52,514 bases of DNA from an uncultured Phocaeicola sp. (GTDB taxonomy: Bacteria; Bacteroidota; Bacteroidia; Bacteroidales; Bacteroidaceae): positions 1 through 52,514 of the forward strand of contig CAUBDX010000023.1 of assembly GCA_958434805.1 (NCBI GenBank), written 5' to 3'. The number at the start of each line of letters is the position of its first letter. The stretch's first letter is position 1. Positions 35,648 to 44,447 of the stretch are shown here, piece after piece. The translations under genes and the position numbers were made by a program. The notes beneath the pieces were generated by a model. The model did not search any database. It was given only the letters and a program-made list of their open reading frames with translations, and had not been told where the DNA came from.

Positions 35648-36668
35648 AATACAAATCATCAATTCTTTCATTAATCCTATCTGGAGCAAAAGTCTTTTCA
35701 CCGAATACCTTCGAATACTCAGCCATGCTTCTGCGCAGTTCAGGAGAATCCATCAGTTTCTGCAAATTCTGATATAAACCATCCACATTACCGAAATCAA
35801 AGGTCAAACAGTTTTTCCCTTCCTCTATCACATCCGGCAATCCTCCTACTGGAGTAGTCACGACTGCAACACCTCTAGCCCAGGCTTCTAACACCACCAT
35901 CGGGAAACCCTCATGATGCGAACACATACAATAAATACTCGCCTTATTCCAAATATCCTCCTTCTGCTTACCAGTGATATATCCCGTAAAGGTCACACTA
36001 TCTGCCAAGCCCATCTCATAAGCCATCCGCTGATACCCCTCTACGTCACCATTTCCCATAATCGTGACATGCCAATCCGGATAATCCTTCTTTAACCTTT
36101 TCCAAGCCTCCAGTAACAAATCAGCCCGTTTATTCTCATCCAGATGAGCGGCAAAAATAATGCTCTTTTCTTTTAAGCTATAATCCACTGCAGGAGTCGG
36201 TGCACATGCATTATAAATTACAGCCGTTTTCACCTTCACCGCTGGGTAAAGACACTCAAAAAGATGCTGCCACTTCTTAGCCAACAATACAACACAATCG
36301 GCCCGATTCAAGCACCATATAAACAATTTATTCCGCGTATGATCTTCCAGCTGATTTCCCATGTGAATATGCATAATCACTTTCTTTCTGCCCAGCATTG
36401 CCAACAGCAAGACAGGCAACTGAATCACCAGACAAATCTTGTCGGGTACCGTATGAAAGTGTACAATATCATACTTCCATATCGTAAGCAATGCTTTAAA
36501 ATATGCCTTAATTGCATACCATAACTTCACCCCATATCCACGCTGAATCTGCGTCCCCAGCCATCCACAATTATACTTTTTCCAGAATGGCATCGTCTTC
36601 ATCAGGCGTATCACACTGGCTACACCCCCACCACTTTGTTCCGCAGAACCTACCATCAAAACCTTCAT
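35631..36668 (-). CDS. GT4-family glycosyltransferase
   Basis: A 345-residue GT-B enzyme. It has the N-terminal SGGGVASVIRLM glycine loop, the HFHTVPDK and HIHMGNQ acceptor-side blocks, the Rossmann start IIFAAHLDENKRADLL, and the donor-site EGFPMVVLEAWARGVAVVTTPVGGLPDVI (E-x7-E). It adds one sugar to the capsule repeat unit on the cytoplasmic face. It starts 25 nt after the poly-G glycosyltransferase stop. Confidence 0.9.
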   Translation of the reverse strand: MKVLMVGSAEQSGGGVASVIRLMKTMPFWKKYNCGWLGTQIQRGYGVKLWYAIKAYFKALLTIWKYDIVHFHTVPDKICLVIQLPVLLLAMLGRKKVIMHIHMGNQLEDHTRNKLFIWCLNRADCVVLLAKKWQHLFECLYPAVKVKTAVIYNACAPTPAVDYSLKEKSIIFAAHLDENKRADLLLEAWKRLKKDYPDWHVTIMGNGDVEGYQRMAYEMGLADSVTFTGYITGKQKEDIWNKASIYCMCSHHEGFPMVVLEAWARGVAVVTTPVGGLPDVIEEGKNCLTFDFGNVDGLYQNLQKLMDSPELRRSMAEYSKVFGEKTFAPDRINERIDDLYLCLKS

Positions 36669-36693
36669 CTATTTCTTTCTTACTTAACTATTT

Positions 36694-37819
36694 CTATTCC
36701 TTATAGGTATAAAGATGAGACAGAATCTCCCGTGCTATATGATTCCAGTTTAATTTAGTTGCTATCATTTTCAAACTGTTATCCACATACTTCTGATATT
36801 CCTTTTTATCTGAAAATATATTTTCCGCCTCAAACAACAAATCCGCCAATGCCTGCACAGGTCGCCCATCCGTGCGCATGACAAGTCCCGAATGAAACTG
36901 CTCCAAATAACTATCCAAATTGGTGGCTCTACTCACAATCAATGGAACACCGCACGAGGCAGCTTCCATACAAGCCGTCGGAATAACATCCCAGTTAGAA
37001 GGGTGAAGGAACCAAGTAAAACTTTGAAGGTACTTCCATTTATACTCCCCAAAAACCTTGCCTACAAACTCAACCTCCTTTTCAATACCCATATCGGTAC
37101 ACAGAGCAAGAAGTTGAGCCTTGTCAGCTCCGTCACCAGCTATCCGTAAGATTCCTTTTCCTCCTTGCTTCCGGTAGAGCCCAAAGGCTTGAACCATTGT
37201 ATCCACCCCTTTCTGAGCAATCTCCAGTCTGCCCAAATAGCCAAACACCAATTGTTGTTTATCCTTGGGAACTATATCGAGCACATCACAACCATTAGGT
37301 ATTAAATGATTCTCTTTAGCATTCGCATTTATATATTCATTCTGTTCGGTATGTCCTATCACCTGCACTGCATCCACGGTACGAATAACATTTCGGTCGA
37401 AAAAACGAAAAAAAATCCTCTTCTTCAAAGAGCGTTTCATCGCTTCGTCCACATATTGCCCATGAGGAGTCAACACCACCCGTTCAAAACCATGACTCTT
37501 CAGCAGCTTCACAGCCGGTAAAAACCAGGGGATAAACACCGAATGGAAATGAAACACCGTGTCTTTAGGCTGCCCCAGCAAAAAGCTCTTGAATTTTCCG
37601 TCAAGAAAGAACCGTAACGAATGTTCATCAAACTGCACATGGTCATAATATTCCGATTGGTAAATAGGCTCATGTGCCCCTCTATATACACTGCACACTG
37701 TAATTTTACCCCCCCCCTACATGGTTACGCAAAGATGCTGATAAACAATCTATTACCTTATAAACACCATTTAGGGAATTTGGCGAAAAATCGCCACGTA
37801 CTATATGTATGATATTCAT
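36694..37819 (-). CDS. GT4-family glycosyltransferase, poly-G phase-variable, out of frame as sequenced
   Basis: Translation from the ATG at 37819 gives a good GT4 N terminus (MNIIHIVRGDFSPNS...) that stops at a TAA directly after a run of nine G (37709-37717). With eight or eleven G the frame joins KITVCSVYRGAHEPIY and runs to 36694, giving a complete enzyme of 374 residues with YLGRLEIAQKGVD and the donor-site block NWDVIPTACMEAASCGVPLIVSR. In the state seen, only a start at an internal GTG (37698) could give the 334-residue C-terminal product, which lacks the N-terminal Rossmann start. Confidence 0.85.
37709..37717 (-). repeat. Poly-G tract (G9) in a glycosyltransferase gene
   Basis: Nine C on the plus strand. 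On the coding strand the context is GTA-G9-TAAA. Nine G put a TAA in frame; eight restore the gene. Confidence 0.9.
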
Positions 37820-37852
37820 ACTATTCTTCTCCTCTATTTATATATTAAGTAC

Positions 37853-39073
37853 TCAATGCTCCACTAGTTTTTCTATTTCTCCATTATAAACCATTCTAAG
37901 TTTTTTTTCATATTTATCAGGCGAATGTTTTATTTTAATTTTATGGAGACATTTCTTGGCTTTTATCTCTACTTCATCACGATGATTCAACACATACTCG
38001 ACTTTGTCACGCAGTCCACAAAGTAGCTGTTCTGAGAATACATCTCGCTGCTCTTTTGTCAAATGTAGTGGATTATTTAATCTATTTACCGGGACTTTAA
38101 TGAGCCAACCTACACTCTCATCATTGATTTCAGTCAGTGCCCGTAAAGAAGTCGAAATAACTGGAGTTCCACAAGCTTGAGCTTCCAACACAGAATAAGC
38201 AAATGTATCCATCCATGTTGGCAATAAACAAACATGAGCCTTTTTCATCTTCTTGAGAACTTCTGTATTTGGCAATCTATCATGATATTCTATCCAGTCT
38301 CTATTTTGCTCAATAAGTCGTTTTATATCTTCTGGATCATATTCTGTGCGCAAATAACGCTGTTCGTCTATGGCCATAGAGCTAATCAATATCAAGCGAA
38401 ATTTATATTTACAATGTAAATCAGACAATACTTCTACAGTCTCTCTACCACCTTTTCTATAAAAATCACTTCCTACGTATATAAACGTAAATTCTTCATA
38501 TGAATTCCACAATAATTGTTTTTCAGATAAATCATGAACAATTAATTTCTGAGGTGGTAAAAGCGTTATCAACTTCTTACAAATAGCTTCTTCATATTGT
38601 GGATATTGTCTAATCAACTCTCTTTGTATATTCTCCGTACAATGACTTAAAGCCAAAAGTCCTAAACAATTAGGACTCGCCAAAGCTCTCAAACGCTTTT
38701 CTACATATTTTGAATGCATAATAGGAGAAAAATCTGCATTCTCACTTTCTACACACCGAGTTACACTAATAGGCCAAGGCACTCCACTTTCTACACTCAC
38801 TACCCACTTATTATGTTTATCTAAACAAATACAATTAAAGAAATGGAATATATCACATCTAGTAGGATAAGCAGCCTTAAAGTCATAAAATAATTTAGCC
38901 ACCATTTCTTCTGGTGACATATTCAATTTCCCAATAATCTTAAGTCCCCATAAATAGGCATTCTTCCATAAGCACCAATTATAAAAGCGAATATCTTTAT
39001 ACAGAGCATTGGGAACCTTATTTAGGAACAAACGCTGTGCAGCATAATTTTTAGATAATATTCCTATTTTCAT
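37853..39073 (-). CDS. GT4-family glycosyltransferase
   Basis: A 406-residue GT-B enzyme. The donor half shows FTFIYVGSDFYRKGGRETVEVL, LPNTEVLKKMKKAHVCLLP and the E-x7-E-type TFAYSVLEAQACGTPVIST. The start at MKIGILSKNY begins with the first beta-strand; 11 further codons upstream are open but not family-like. It lies between the Wzy-like gene (56 nt upstream) and the poly-G glycosyltransferase. Confidence 0.88.
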   Translation of the reverse strand: MKIGILSKNYAAQRLFLNKVPNALYKDIRFYNWCLWKNAYLWGLKIIGKLNMSPEEMVAKLFYDFKAAYPTRCDIFHFFNCICLDKHNKWVVSVESGVPWPISVTRCVESENADFSPIMHSKYVEKRLRALASPNCLGLLALSHCTENIQRELIRQYPQYEEAICKKLITLLPPQKLIVHDLSEKQLLWNSYEEFTFIYVGSDFYRKGGRETVEVLSDLHCKYKFRLILISSMAIDEQRYLRTEYDPEDIKRLIEQNRDWIEYHDRLPNTEVLKKMKKAHVCLLPTWMDTFAYSVLEAQACGTPVISTSLRALTEINDESVGWLIKVPVNRLNNPLHLTKEQRDVFSEQLLCGLRDKVEYVLNHRDEVEIKAKKCLHKIKIKHSPDKYEKKLRMVYNGEIEKLVEH

Positions 39074-39129
39074 AGTTATAGTTATTTTACAGGTTGTAAC
39101 ATACAAGAATTAAAATTCCAGACTACCTT

Positions 39130-40287
39130 CTATTTTATTTTGTACTTGCCATTCTGCTGACTCAAGCACATGGCTATTAGCATAAAATAGACCATACCAC
39201 GCCCCGAAAGGTATGATGTATCGCCAATACTTTCAATTGCCAAGCAAAGAAAAGCCATAATTGCAATTTTATAACAACGCAAGTCAGAAATATGATTTAT
39301 TCCCATTAAGCGTCGTTTCCAAAATACAAGAAAGAAAAATATACCAACAAATCCAAATTGAGCCAGACTTGGATAAAATGAATCTGCATTAAACGCTCCA
39401 CGATCTGAAGGAGCCATTCCCCATATATTTGCTAAATCATACTTGTAATATAAAGGTGAATAATAAGTCTTAGCAGAAGCAGAAGTACCAAATGTTCCTA
39501 ATCCAGGACCGAATGGAAAATAATCATATAACACTTTTGGAACTGTCTTATACATCATAGGACGTGCCAACTGCTCATTACTCATCCCTGATACGAAATA
39601 GCCATCAAAACGACTCCATGCAAAATAAAGTCCAGCAGCCATTAGCAATAAAGCAAAAGCAATACTCTTTTGAGAACCAATCCTTATTTTCTTTCTCAAG
39701 ACAAATACCACTCCTATAAATGCAACACATTCTCCTATGTATTTAAACTTTCCACATAGCAAACCAAAAAGTACAATAGCCGTAGATATATAACGGTTTA
39801 TTCCTGTTTCCTTAGTAAAAAGATAATAACTCATTCCTGCCCCTATCGATAAGCTACCAAAGACCACATCTTCTGAACTCCAAATAGTAGAACGCTTCCA
39901 GAATAAATAACCAGCAAGCGAAGCCAATAAAGAAAAAAGCATCCATTTTTTCTGTTTACTACTAAATTGAGGCATCAATATCAAAGTACAATAAAAAACA
40001 GCATATGGCCTCACCTGCTGTTGAAAATCAATGATTGAAGCCATTGGCACATTGACTTGACGAATTAAAGAGTAAGCTAGGTAAAACAAAAAGACTAATA
40101 TACATATTCCTACTTCTGTAAGCGGTTTTTTATTGACAAAGCGAGTATTCAACTTTGTAAAAGTATAAAGGATGAGAGCCAATGTCATAAATTCATCCAC
40201 ATAATCATTTACCAAGTCATAGAAAGCAATACATAGCGGGAAATATAAGACCCAAAACCACGTGTAAAATTTAGATATTGATTTCAT
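39130..40287 (-). CDS. O-antigen/capsule polymerase-like membrane protein (Wzy-like)
   Basis: A 385-residue protein with about 10-11 hydrophobic helices and a long periplasmic loop (about 230-305) containing YDYFPFGPGLGTFGTS. This layout and the FG(P)GxG loop motif are typical of Wzy polymerases and WaaL ligases. As the only such gene in the operon, next to Wzx and the glycosyltransferases, it most probably polymerises the repeat unit. It overlaps the GT32 gene by 4 nt. Confidence 0.8.
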   Translation of the reverse strand: MKSISKFYTWFWVLYFPLCIAFYDLVNDYVDEFMTLALILYTFTKLNTRFVNKKPLTEVGICILVFLFYLAYSLIRQVNVPMASIIDFQQQVRPYAVFYCTLILMPQFSSKQKKWMLFSLLASLAGYLFWKRSTIWSSEDVVFGSLSIGAGMSYYLFTKETGINRYISTAIVLFGLLCGKFKYIGECVAFIGVVFVLRKKIRIGSQKSIAFALLLMAAGLYFAWSRFDGYFVSGMSNEQLARPMMYKTVPKVLYDYFPFGPGLGTFGTSASAKTYYSPLYYKYDLANIWGMAPSDRGAFNADSFYPSLAQFGFVGIFFFLVFWKRRLMGINHISDLRCYKIAIMAFLCLAIESIGDTSYLSGRGMVYFMLIAMCLSQQNGKYKIK

Positions 40288-41018
40288 TTATTTTTCGGTT
40301 TAACCTCCATTAGTTTCAGCAAAATCTTCTCTGGCAATATTTTCTTTAACAACCCCTTAAAAGATAAATGTTTATCTTGCCATGTACCCGCATAGTGATG
40401 GATTGTACGAGTGTTTTTCTGAACATGAATACGTCCTGTAACTAAATTTATCGGGCAAAAATATTCTGAAGGATAAATCCATACATTCTCTACTTCTTGA
40501 ATTCCACTTTGTCTTGTCATTCCTGCCTTTACCAAGACCTCAGTTGCTATGTGAACAATAGTTAGTTGTCCTATACCTCCAGGAATAAATTCAAAATGTT
40601 TCCCCTCATAATAGTCCAGCATCTTCTTTATCAGATTAAGGCCGGGGTTCACCCCCAGGCCGAGGCCGGGGGCAACACTGCAAGTGTTGCCCCCCGTAGC
40701 ATCGGTTTCACAGCCCATAAAATTACCACGGGCTATAATATCATCTATCGGGCGGATTACTTCTACATCCGTATCAAAATAAATACCTCCATACTTATAG
40801 AGAATCCAGAAACGCGCATAATCACTTACAAAAGCATATTTCTTCTGCTCATAGGCTTCTGCCGTATAAGGAATGATATTCACATCGAAATTATCTTCAT
40901 TCCACTCCTTGATTTCATAATCAGGCAAATACTTCTTCCATGAAGCAATGCACTTTTGAGCCAACTCCGGCAATGGATTGCGCCCAAACCAACAATAATG
41001 TATAATTTTAGGTATCAT
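40284..41018 (-). CDS. GT32-family glycosyltransferase
   Basis: A 244-residue GT-A enzyme of the capsular/Och1-like GT32 group. It has the start IPKIIHYCWFGRNPLPE, then SDYARFWILYKYGGIYFDTDVEV with the catalytic DxD, and a C-terminal HHYAGTW(Q)DKH block. A GC-rich segment (40640-40700) encoding GGNTCSVAPGLGLGVNPG contains a perfect 12-bp inverted repeat. The 4-nt overlap with the Wzy-like gene indicates coupling. Confidence 0.9.
   Translation of the reverse strand: MIPKIIHYCWFGRNPLPELAQKCIASWKKYLPDYEIKEWNEDNFDVNIIPYTAEAYEQKKYAFVSDYARFWILYKYGGIYFDTDVEVIRPIDDIIARGNFMGCETDATGGNTCSVAPGLGLGVNPGLNLIKKMLDYYEGKHFEFIPGGIGQLTIVHIATEVLVKAGMTRQSGIQEVENVWIYPSEYFCPINLVTGRIHVQKNTRTIHHYAGTWQDKHLSFKGLLKKILPEKILLKLMEVKPKNK
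40668..40694. repeat. Perfect 12-bp palindrome within the GT32 gene
   Basis: GGGGGCAACACT (40668-40679) and AGTGTTGCCCCC (40683-40694) with a 3-nt spacer, in a local GC peak inside an otherwise AT-rich gene. The reading frame is preserved. Confidence 0.7.
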
Positions 41019-41057
41019 ATCTTTTCTTTATTTTCTTGTTAAACCATCCATCTATAT

Positions 41058-42050
41058 TTAAGAAATGAATCTTCCGTAAATGACTTTCTCTAAAAGAGAG
41101 CTCTTTCTCACCAATGCGCCAATCGCCATAGAGATATAAACGAGCACCAACGTTATTAAAAAAGCAATGAAAATATAAATAATCGGATTAGCTGTTATCA
41201 CCTCATTTTGCTTAAGCATTTTTAAATTAAAACATGAAAAGGCACCCAATATAAACGAACCGTGATACATATAAATATCCAATGTACGTGTTCCTATCTT
41301 ATTCAACCATCCTTCCATCCAACTGTTTTTATCCTCTCGTGTCGCAAAAAGATAAGTGATAGCTAGAATAGCAAAAACAGGTTCTACCACCCTATCGGAA
41401 AGAAAACGCAATGCATGCGTTTCAAAGTGGGCATTCAGCAAACAGATAAAACCGATTACAGATATTGTAAATATCCAATTTCTTGACTTCAAAGATTCCA
41501 CCAGATTATATCGTCTGAAGTAATACCCTATCATAAAAAACGGATAAAAGAAAAAGCAATGCTCCAAACAAAACAGCTGATGTAAAAAGGGATTGGTTTT
41601 CCAGCCCACCAAAAACATGGCTTCAGCCAAAACTATTACAAGCAACTCCAACCAGATATTTCTACATTTCAGCAATATCGCTTGCAAAAAGACAAAGATA
41701 GCCAATGCTTTCAAATACCACAGTCCGCCTGTAAGTGTGGAAACCATATCCATGTCTCTATTTTCAAGCACCAAAAAGCTATATAAATCCAGCAAGTATG
41801 TAAACATAAAAGCCGGACACAGGTAAGATACAAAACGTTTGGTTAACTTTTTACCCCCCCCTATTGCATTTTGCTGAAAATAAGCCACAAAGCCTGAAAC
41901 AAACATAAATAAAGGCATCTCAAAAGATACGCAAAACTTAAAGATCATACTGTCCCCCATATCCAAAGAGAACAAAAAAACATGAGCTAATACCACTACC
42001 AGTATCGCCATTCCTTTCATCCTGTCAATGTAATTTATACGATGTACCAT
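41058..42050 (-). CDS. Acyltransferase 3 family protein, poly-G phase-variable, in frame
   Basis: A 330-residue membrane O-acyltransferase (Acyl_transf_3) with about ten helices. The N-terminal MVHRINYIDRMKGMAILVVVLAHVF contains the family's R-x-x-x-x-AI and catalytic His. It probably acetylates a capsule sugar. A run of eight G (41854-41861) encodes GGG in NAIGGGKKLTKRF. In the state sequenced the frame is open; gain or loss of one G gives a stop within a few codons (TAA in both cases). Confidence 0.88.
   Translation of the reverse strand: MVHRINYIDRMKGMAILVVVLAHVFLFSLDMGDSMIFKFCVSFEMPLFMFVSGFVAYFQQNAIGGGKKLTKRFVSYLCPAFMFTYLLDLYSFLVLENRDMDMVSTLTGGLWYLKALAIFVFLQAILLKCRNIWLELLVIVLAEAMFLVGWKTNPFLHQLFCLEHCFFFYPFFMIGYYFRRYNLVESLKSRNWIFTISVIGFICLLNAHFETHALRFLSDRVVEPVFAILAITYLFATREDKNSWMEGWLNKIGTRTLDIYMYHGSFILGAFSCFNLKMLKQNEVITANPIIYIFIAFLITLVLVYISMAIGALVRKSSLLEKVIYGRFIS
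41854..41861 (-). repeat. Poly-G tract (G8) in the acyltransferase 3 gene
   Basis: Eight C on the plus strand. The coding context is ATA-G8-TAAA, in frame as sequenced. Confidence 0.9.
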
Positions 42051-42055
42051 GCACC

Positions 42056-43012
42056 CTATCCTATTTTATATCCTAAATTTTGAAATTCTTTTATTACCTG
42101 CTTCATTCTCAAAGTCCAATCGCCTAACTGCAAAGCAATCTTCCTGTTTCTATCCACCAAACCTTGGTATTCCTCAATATGAGCTAATATATCCAATATT
42201 TGTTCTTGGGAATGATTCAAATCCAATTCGATGCACGGATTATATCCTATCAAGTCAGACAGCTCCTTCGGACAATGCCCAACCATCAGCATTCGTGAGA
42301 ACATAGCCTCCCAATAACGCTGCGTAAGCGTTTCAATGCCCTCTGCAACCTCAGGATGCGTCATACTCTTGGGCAAACAAATGGTTATCTTTGCATCCGC
42401 CATAGCCTCATATAACCGACTATTATCAAAAATAAACTTATTTCCAACTTTTGTCGCTACATGATTTACACTTGAAGGAAATTTGCTGCGAAATACCTTT
42501 TCATTAGAACGCCCAAACTCAAGCAAGTCAATGGAACGATGTTGTAAATCCTTTCCTTCATTATAAATGGAACCATCAACTGCTTCCGGACAATGAAGCA
42601 TTCTTATATGAGGCAAACGCCTCTTCATTTCATCCATTTCCTGAAAAGATGTAAACAAAGCCGTCTTCACATCGTGCTTTTTCAGCCAGCTCTCCACCTT
42701 ATCATAATACATGGGCCAGCAATCCCAAAACATCGGGATAACCTCACGCGTTGCATAATAAGGGAAAGTGTCAAAATAAAGAGAGACAGGCTCCACAAAC
42801 ATCAATACAGCATCCTTCTTACTCTTCCAGAAAGAAGGGATTTCCTTTCTGAAAAACAAGCCATGAAGAGAGCGCATAGGATAACGGGAAGGCGCAATTC
42901 CTGCTTCCAAAAACAAAGTTTTGCAAGCCTTTACCCATCCTTCATAAGCGCCACACTTAAAGTTTAAATATTCAGGATGAATATATGGTTGAACAACTTT
43001 TATTCGTTTCAA
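42056..43012 (-). CDS. Glycosyltransferase, CgeB/family-1-like
   Basis: A 318-residue protein with a GT-B-like layout. The C-terminal half has VATKVGNKFIFDNSRLYEAMADAKITICLPKS and ETLTQRYWEAMFSRMLMVG, resembling the CgeB/glycosyl transferase group 1 C-terminal domain, in which an Arg-Tyr-x-E segment binds the donor. The acceptor is unknown. It overlaps the downstream end of the poly-G acetyltransferase by 4 nt, and the acyltransferase 3 gene follows after 5 nt. Confidence 0.75.
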   Translation of the reverse strand: MKRIKVVQPYIHPEYLNFKCGAYEGWVKACKTLFLEAGIAPSRYPMRSLHGLFFRKEIPSFWKSKKDAVLMFVEPVSLYFDTFPYYATREVIPMFWDCWPMYYDKVESWLKKHDVKTALFTSFQEMDEMKRRLPHIRMLHCPEAVDGSIYNEGKDLQHRSIDLLEFGRSNEKVFRSKFPSSVNHVATKVGNKFIFDNSRLYEAMADAKITICLPKSMTHPEVAEGIETLTQRYWEAMFSRMLMVGHCPKELSDLIGYNPCIELDLNHSQEQILDILAHIEEYQGLVDRNRKIALQLGDWTLRMKQVIKEFQNLGYKIG

Positions 43013-43613
43013 AATAATTTCTTTATGATTTTACACGGATTTCCTGCAGCAATACAATCTGCAGGAATATTCTTAGTCACCACACTACCGGCACCAATAA
43101 TACTTCTAGCCCCAATGGTTACTCCTTTCAGTACTACACAATGAGCACCAATCCACACATCGTCTTCTATCACTATCGGGGCAGATTTTGTTCCTTCATT
43201 TGAGAAACAACGACTCACATAGTCAATAGGATGAGCATCCGTATCTGTCAGTAAAACACACGCACCAATCTTTACATGGTTTCCAATAGTAATACTATCA
43301 TGTATCCACATTCGAGTGCTGCTCATGCCCACATTGTCACCAATAACCAAGCTTGCATCTTTTTCCAAATAAATGGAACCTTGAAGATTGCCCGCTATCG
43401 GATTTACAGAGTCTCCAGATGAGAAATAAAAATTATTTCCAATTTTCATCTTACATTTACCCCCCCCACTATCAAATTTAACTTCCCGACAATCTGCACA
43501 TTATCTCCTAAAACAGCTCCAAAATGCTTCAAAATAGAACGATTCAGCATAGGATAAAACTTGATGCGGGAAGCGGTGGAAAGATTTAATATTTTACGAA
43601 TTATACTTATCAT
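43009..43613 (-). CDS. Hexapeptide-repeat acetyltransferase, poly-G phase-variable, out of frame as sequenced
   Basis: From the ATG at 43613 the product (MISIIRKILNLSTASRIKFY..., then GAVLGDNVQIVGKLNLIVGG) runs into a G8 tract (43460-43467) and stops at a TGA 12 nt later. With nine G it joins GKCKMKIGNNFYFSSGD and the left-handed beta-helix repeats (IGNHVKIGACV, VIEDDVWIGAHCVVLKG, IGARSIIGAGSVVTKNIP) to make a complete enzyme of 201 residues. In the OFF state the stop TGA overlaps an internal ATG (ATGA, 43449), so a shortened 146-residue protein may still be made by coupled restart. Confidence 0.85.
43460..43467 (-). repeat. Poly-G tract (G8) in an acetyltransferase gene
   Basis: Eight C on the plus strand. 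The coding context is ATAGT-G8-TAAA. Nine G would join the two halves. Confidence 0.9.
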
Positions 43614-43621
43614 ATTAATTG

Positions 43622-43760
43622 GTAAGCACTCAATTTAGGGCATACCCTTTTGAAAGGGCACTTTTCAGTGCCCTAAACCGAGCTTTGTTAATAATTAGTT
43701 TTGATTTTAACATTGGCTGGCAGCCAAGGTGATTTAAAGATATTTTTGAAAAAAGTTCCG
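43622..43760 (-). mobile_element. IS66-like element end, copy R1
   Basis: Begins GTAAGCACTCAATTTAGGG, the GTAA start expected of IS66 terminal repeats. It contains overlapping inverted repeats (TTTAGGGCA/TGCCCTAAA; GGGCACT-TTTC-AGTGCCC) and then sequence homologous to R2 at 51705-51850, including the last ~20 codons of a decayed accessory ORF (IFKSPWLPANVK on the minus strand). It fills the gap between two acetyltransferase genes and lies 9 nt upstream of the start at 43613. Confidence 0.55.
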
Positions 43761-43814
43761 ATGAAGTTCCATATAATTCTATTAAATTAAGTTGAGGGCA
43801 AAGAGATATATCTT

Positions 43815-44446
43815 TCAATTTACAACCTTTTTGACTGCTTGCATAATATTAGCATTCTTCACTATTCTTGCAGGATTTCCTGCTACAACTGTATATGCAG
43901 GAACATCTTTAGTTACAACAGCATTGGCTGCAATCACTGCACCCTCGCCTATAGTAACTCCCGAAAGAATTGATACTTTATCACCAATCCAAACTTTGTC
44001 ACCGATAACTATAGGTCCCTTTGAAAAAAACTTTCGTTCTAAAGGAGGAGACGACAGGTTTTCATAATCAGTTTTTCCATGGTCATTATCTACTATTGAC
44101 ACCCATTTTCCTATCAAGACATGATTGCCTATAGAGATATAATTAAACGCCGAAATATGACAATAAGCACCTATGGAGCAATGACTGCCAATGGAAAGTT
44201 TAACTATGCCATTCTCCCCCCCCATGTCGTTAAAAACAGATGAGGAAGAAAAATAGTTTCACTACCTACGCTAACAGAATTTAATCCTGTGGCAAATTCT
44301 ATATGTGAAAAACGAGTTCCTTTACCACAAGTTGCAAGTTTAGAAGCAAACTTATAGGAATAAATCACATTTTTATAATAATTTATTTTTTCAAAGAATC
44401 TCTCTGGGTAAAGAAAGGCTAACACACGAAATATCGTTTCCTTCAT
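43815..44446 (-). CDS. Hexapeptide-repeat acetyltransferase, poly-G phase-variable, out of frame as sequenced
   Basis: The N-terminal part starts at 44446 ([20 protein letters not shown]...), one base after the WbsX stop, and runs through [17 protein letters not shown] into a G8 tract (44216-44223), then stops at a TAG. With nine G it joins [22 protein letters not shown] and the beta-helix repeats ([41 protein letters not shown]) for a 210-residue enzyme of the maltose/galactoside acetyltransferase type. In the present state an ATG at the edge of the tract (44225) could start a 136-residue C-terminal product. Confidence 0.85.
44216..44223 (-). repeat. Poly-G tract (G8) in an acetyltransferase gene
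   Basis: Eight C on the plus strand. The coding context is ACAT-G8-AGAATGG. Nine G would restore the full frame. Confidence 0.9.
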
Positions 44447-44447
44447 T

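Noticed and set aside
36694..44446. The three broken capsule genes as plain pseudogenes or sequencing errors
   Set aside because: All three breaks fall exactly in G8-G9 runs and each is mended by one base, with full-length frames on both sides. Phase variation explains this better, though homopolymer base-calling error cannot be excluded without the reads.
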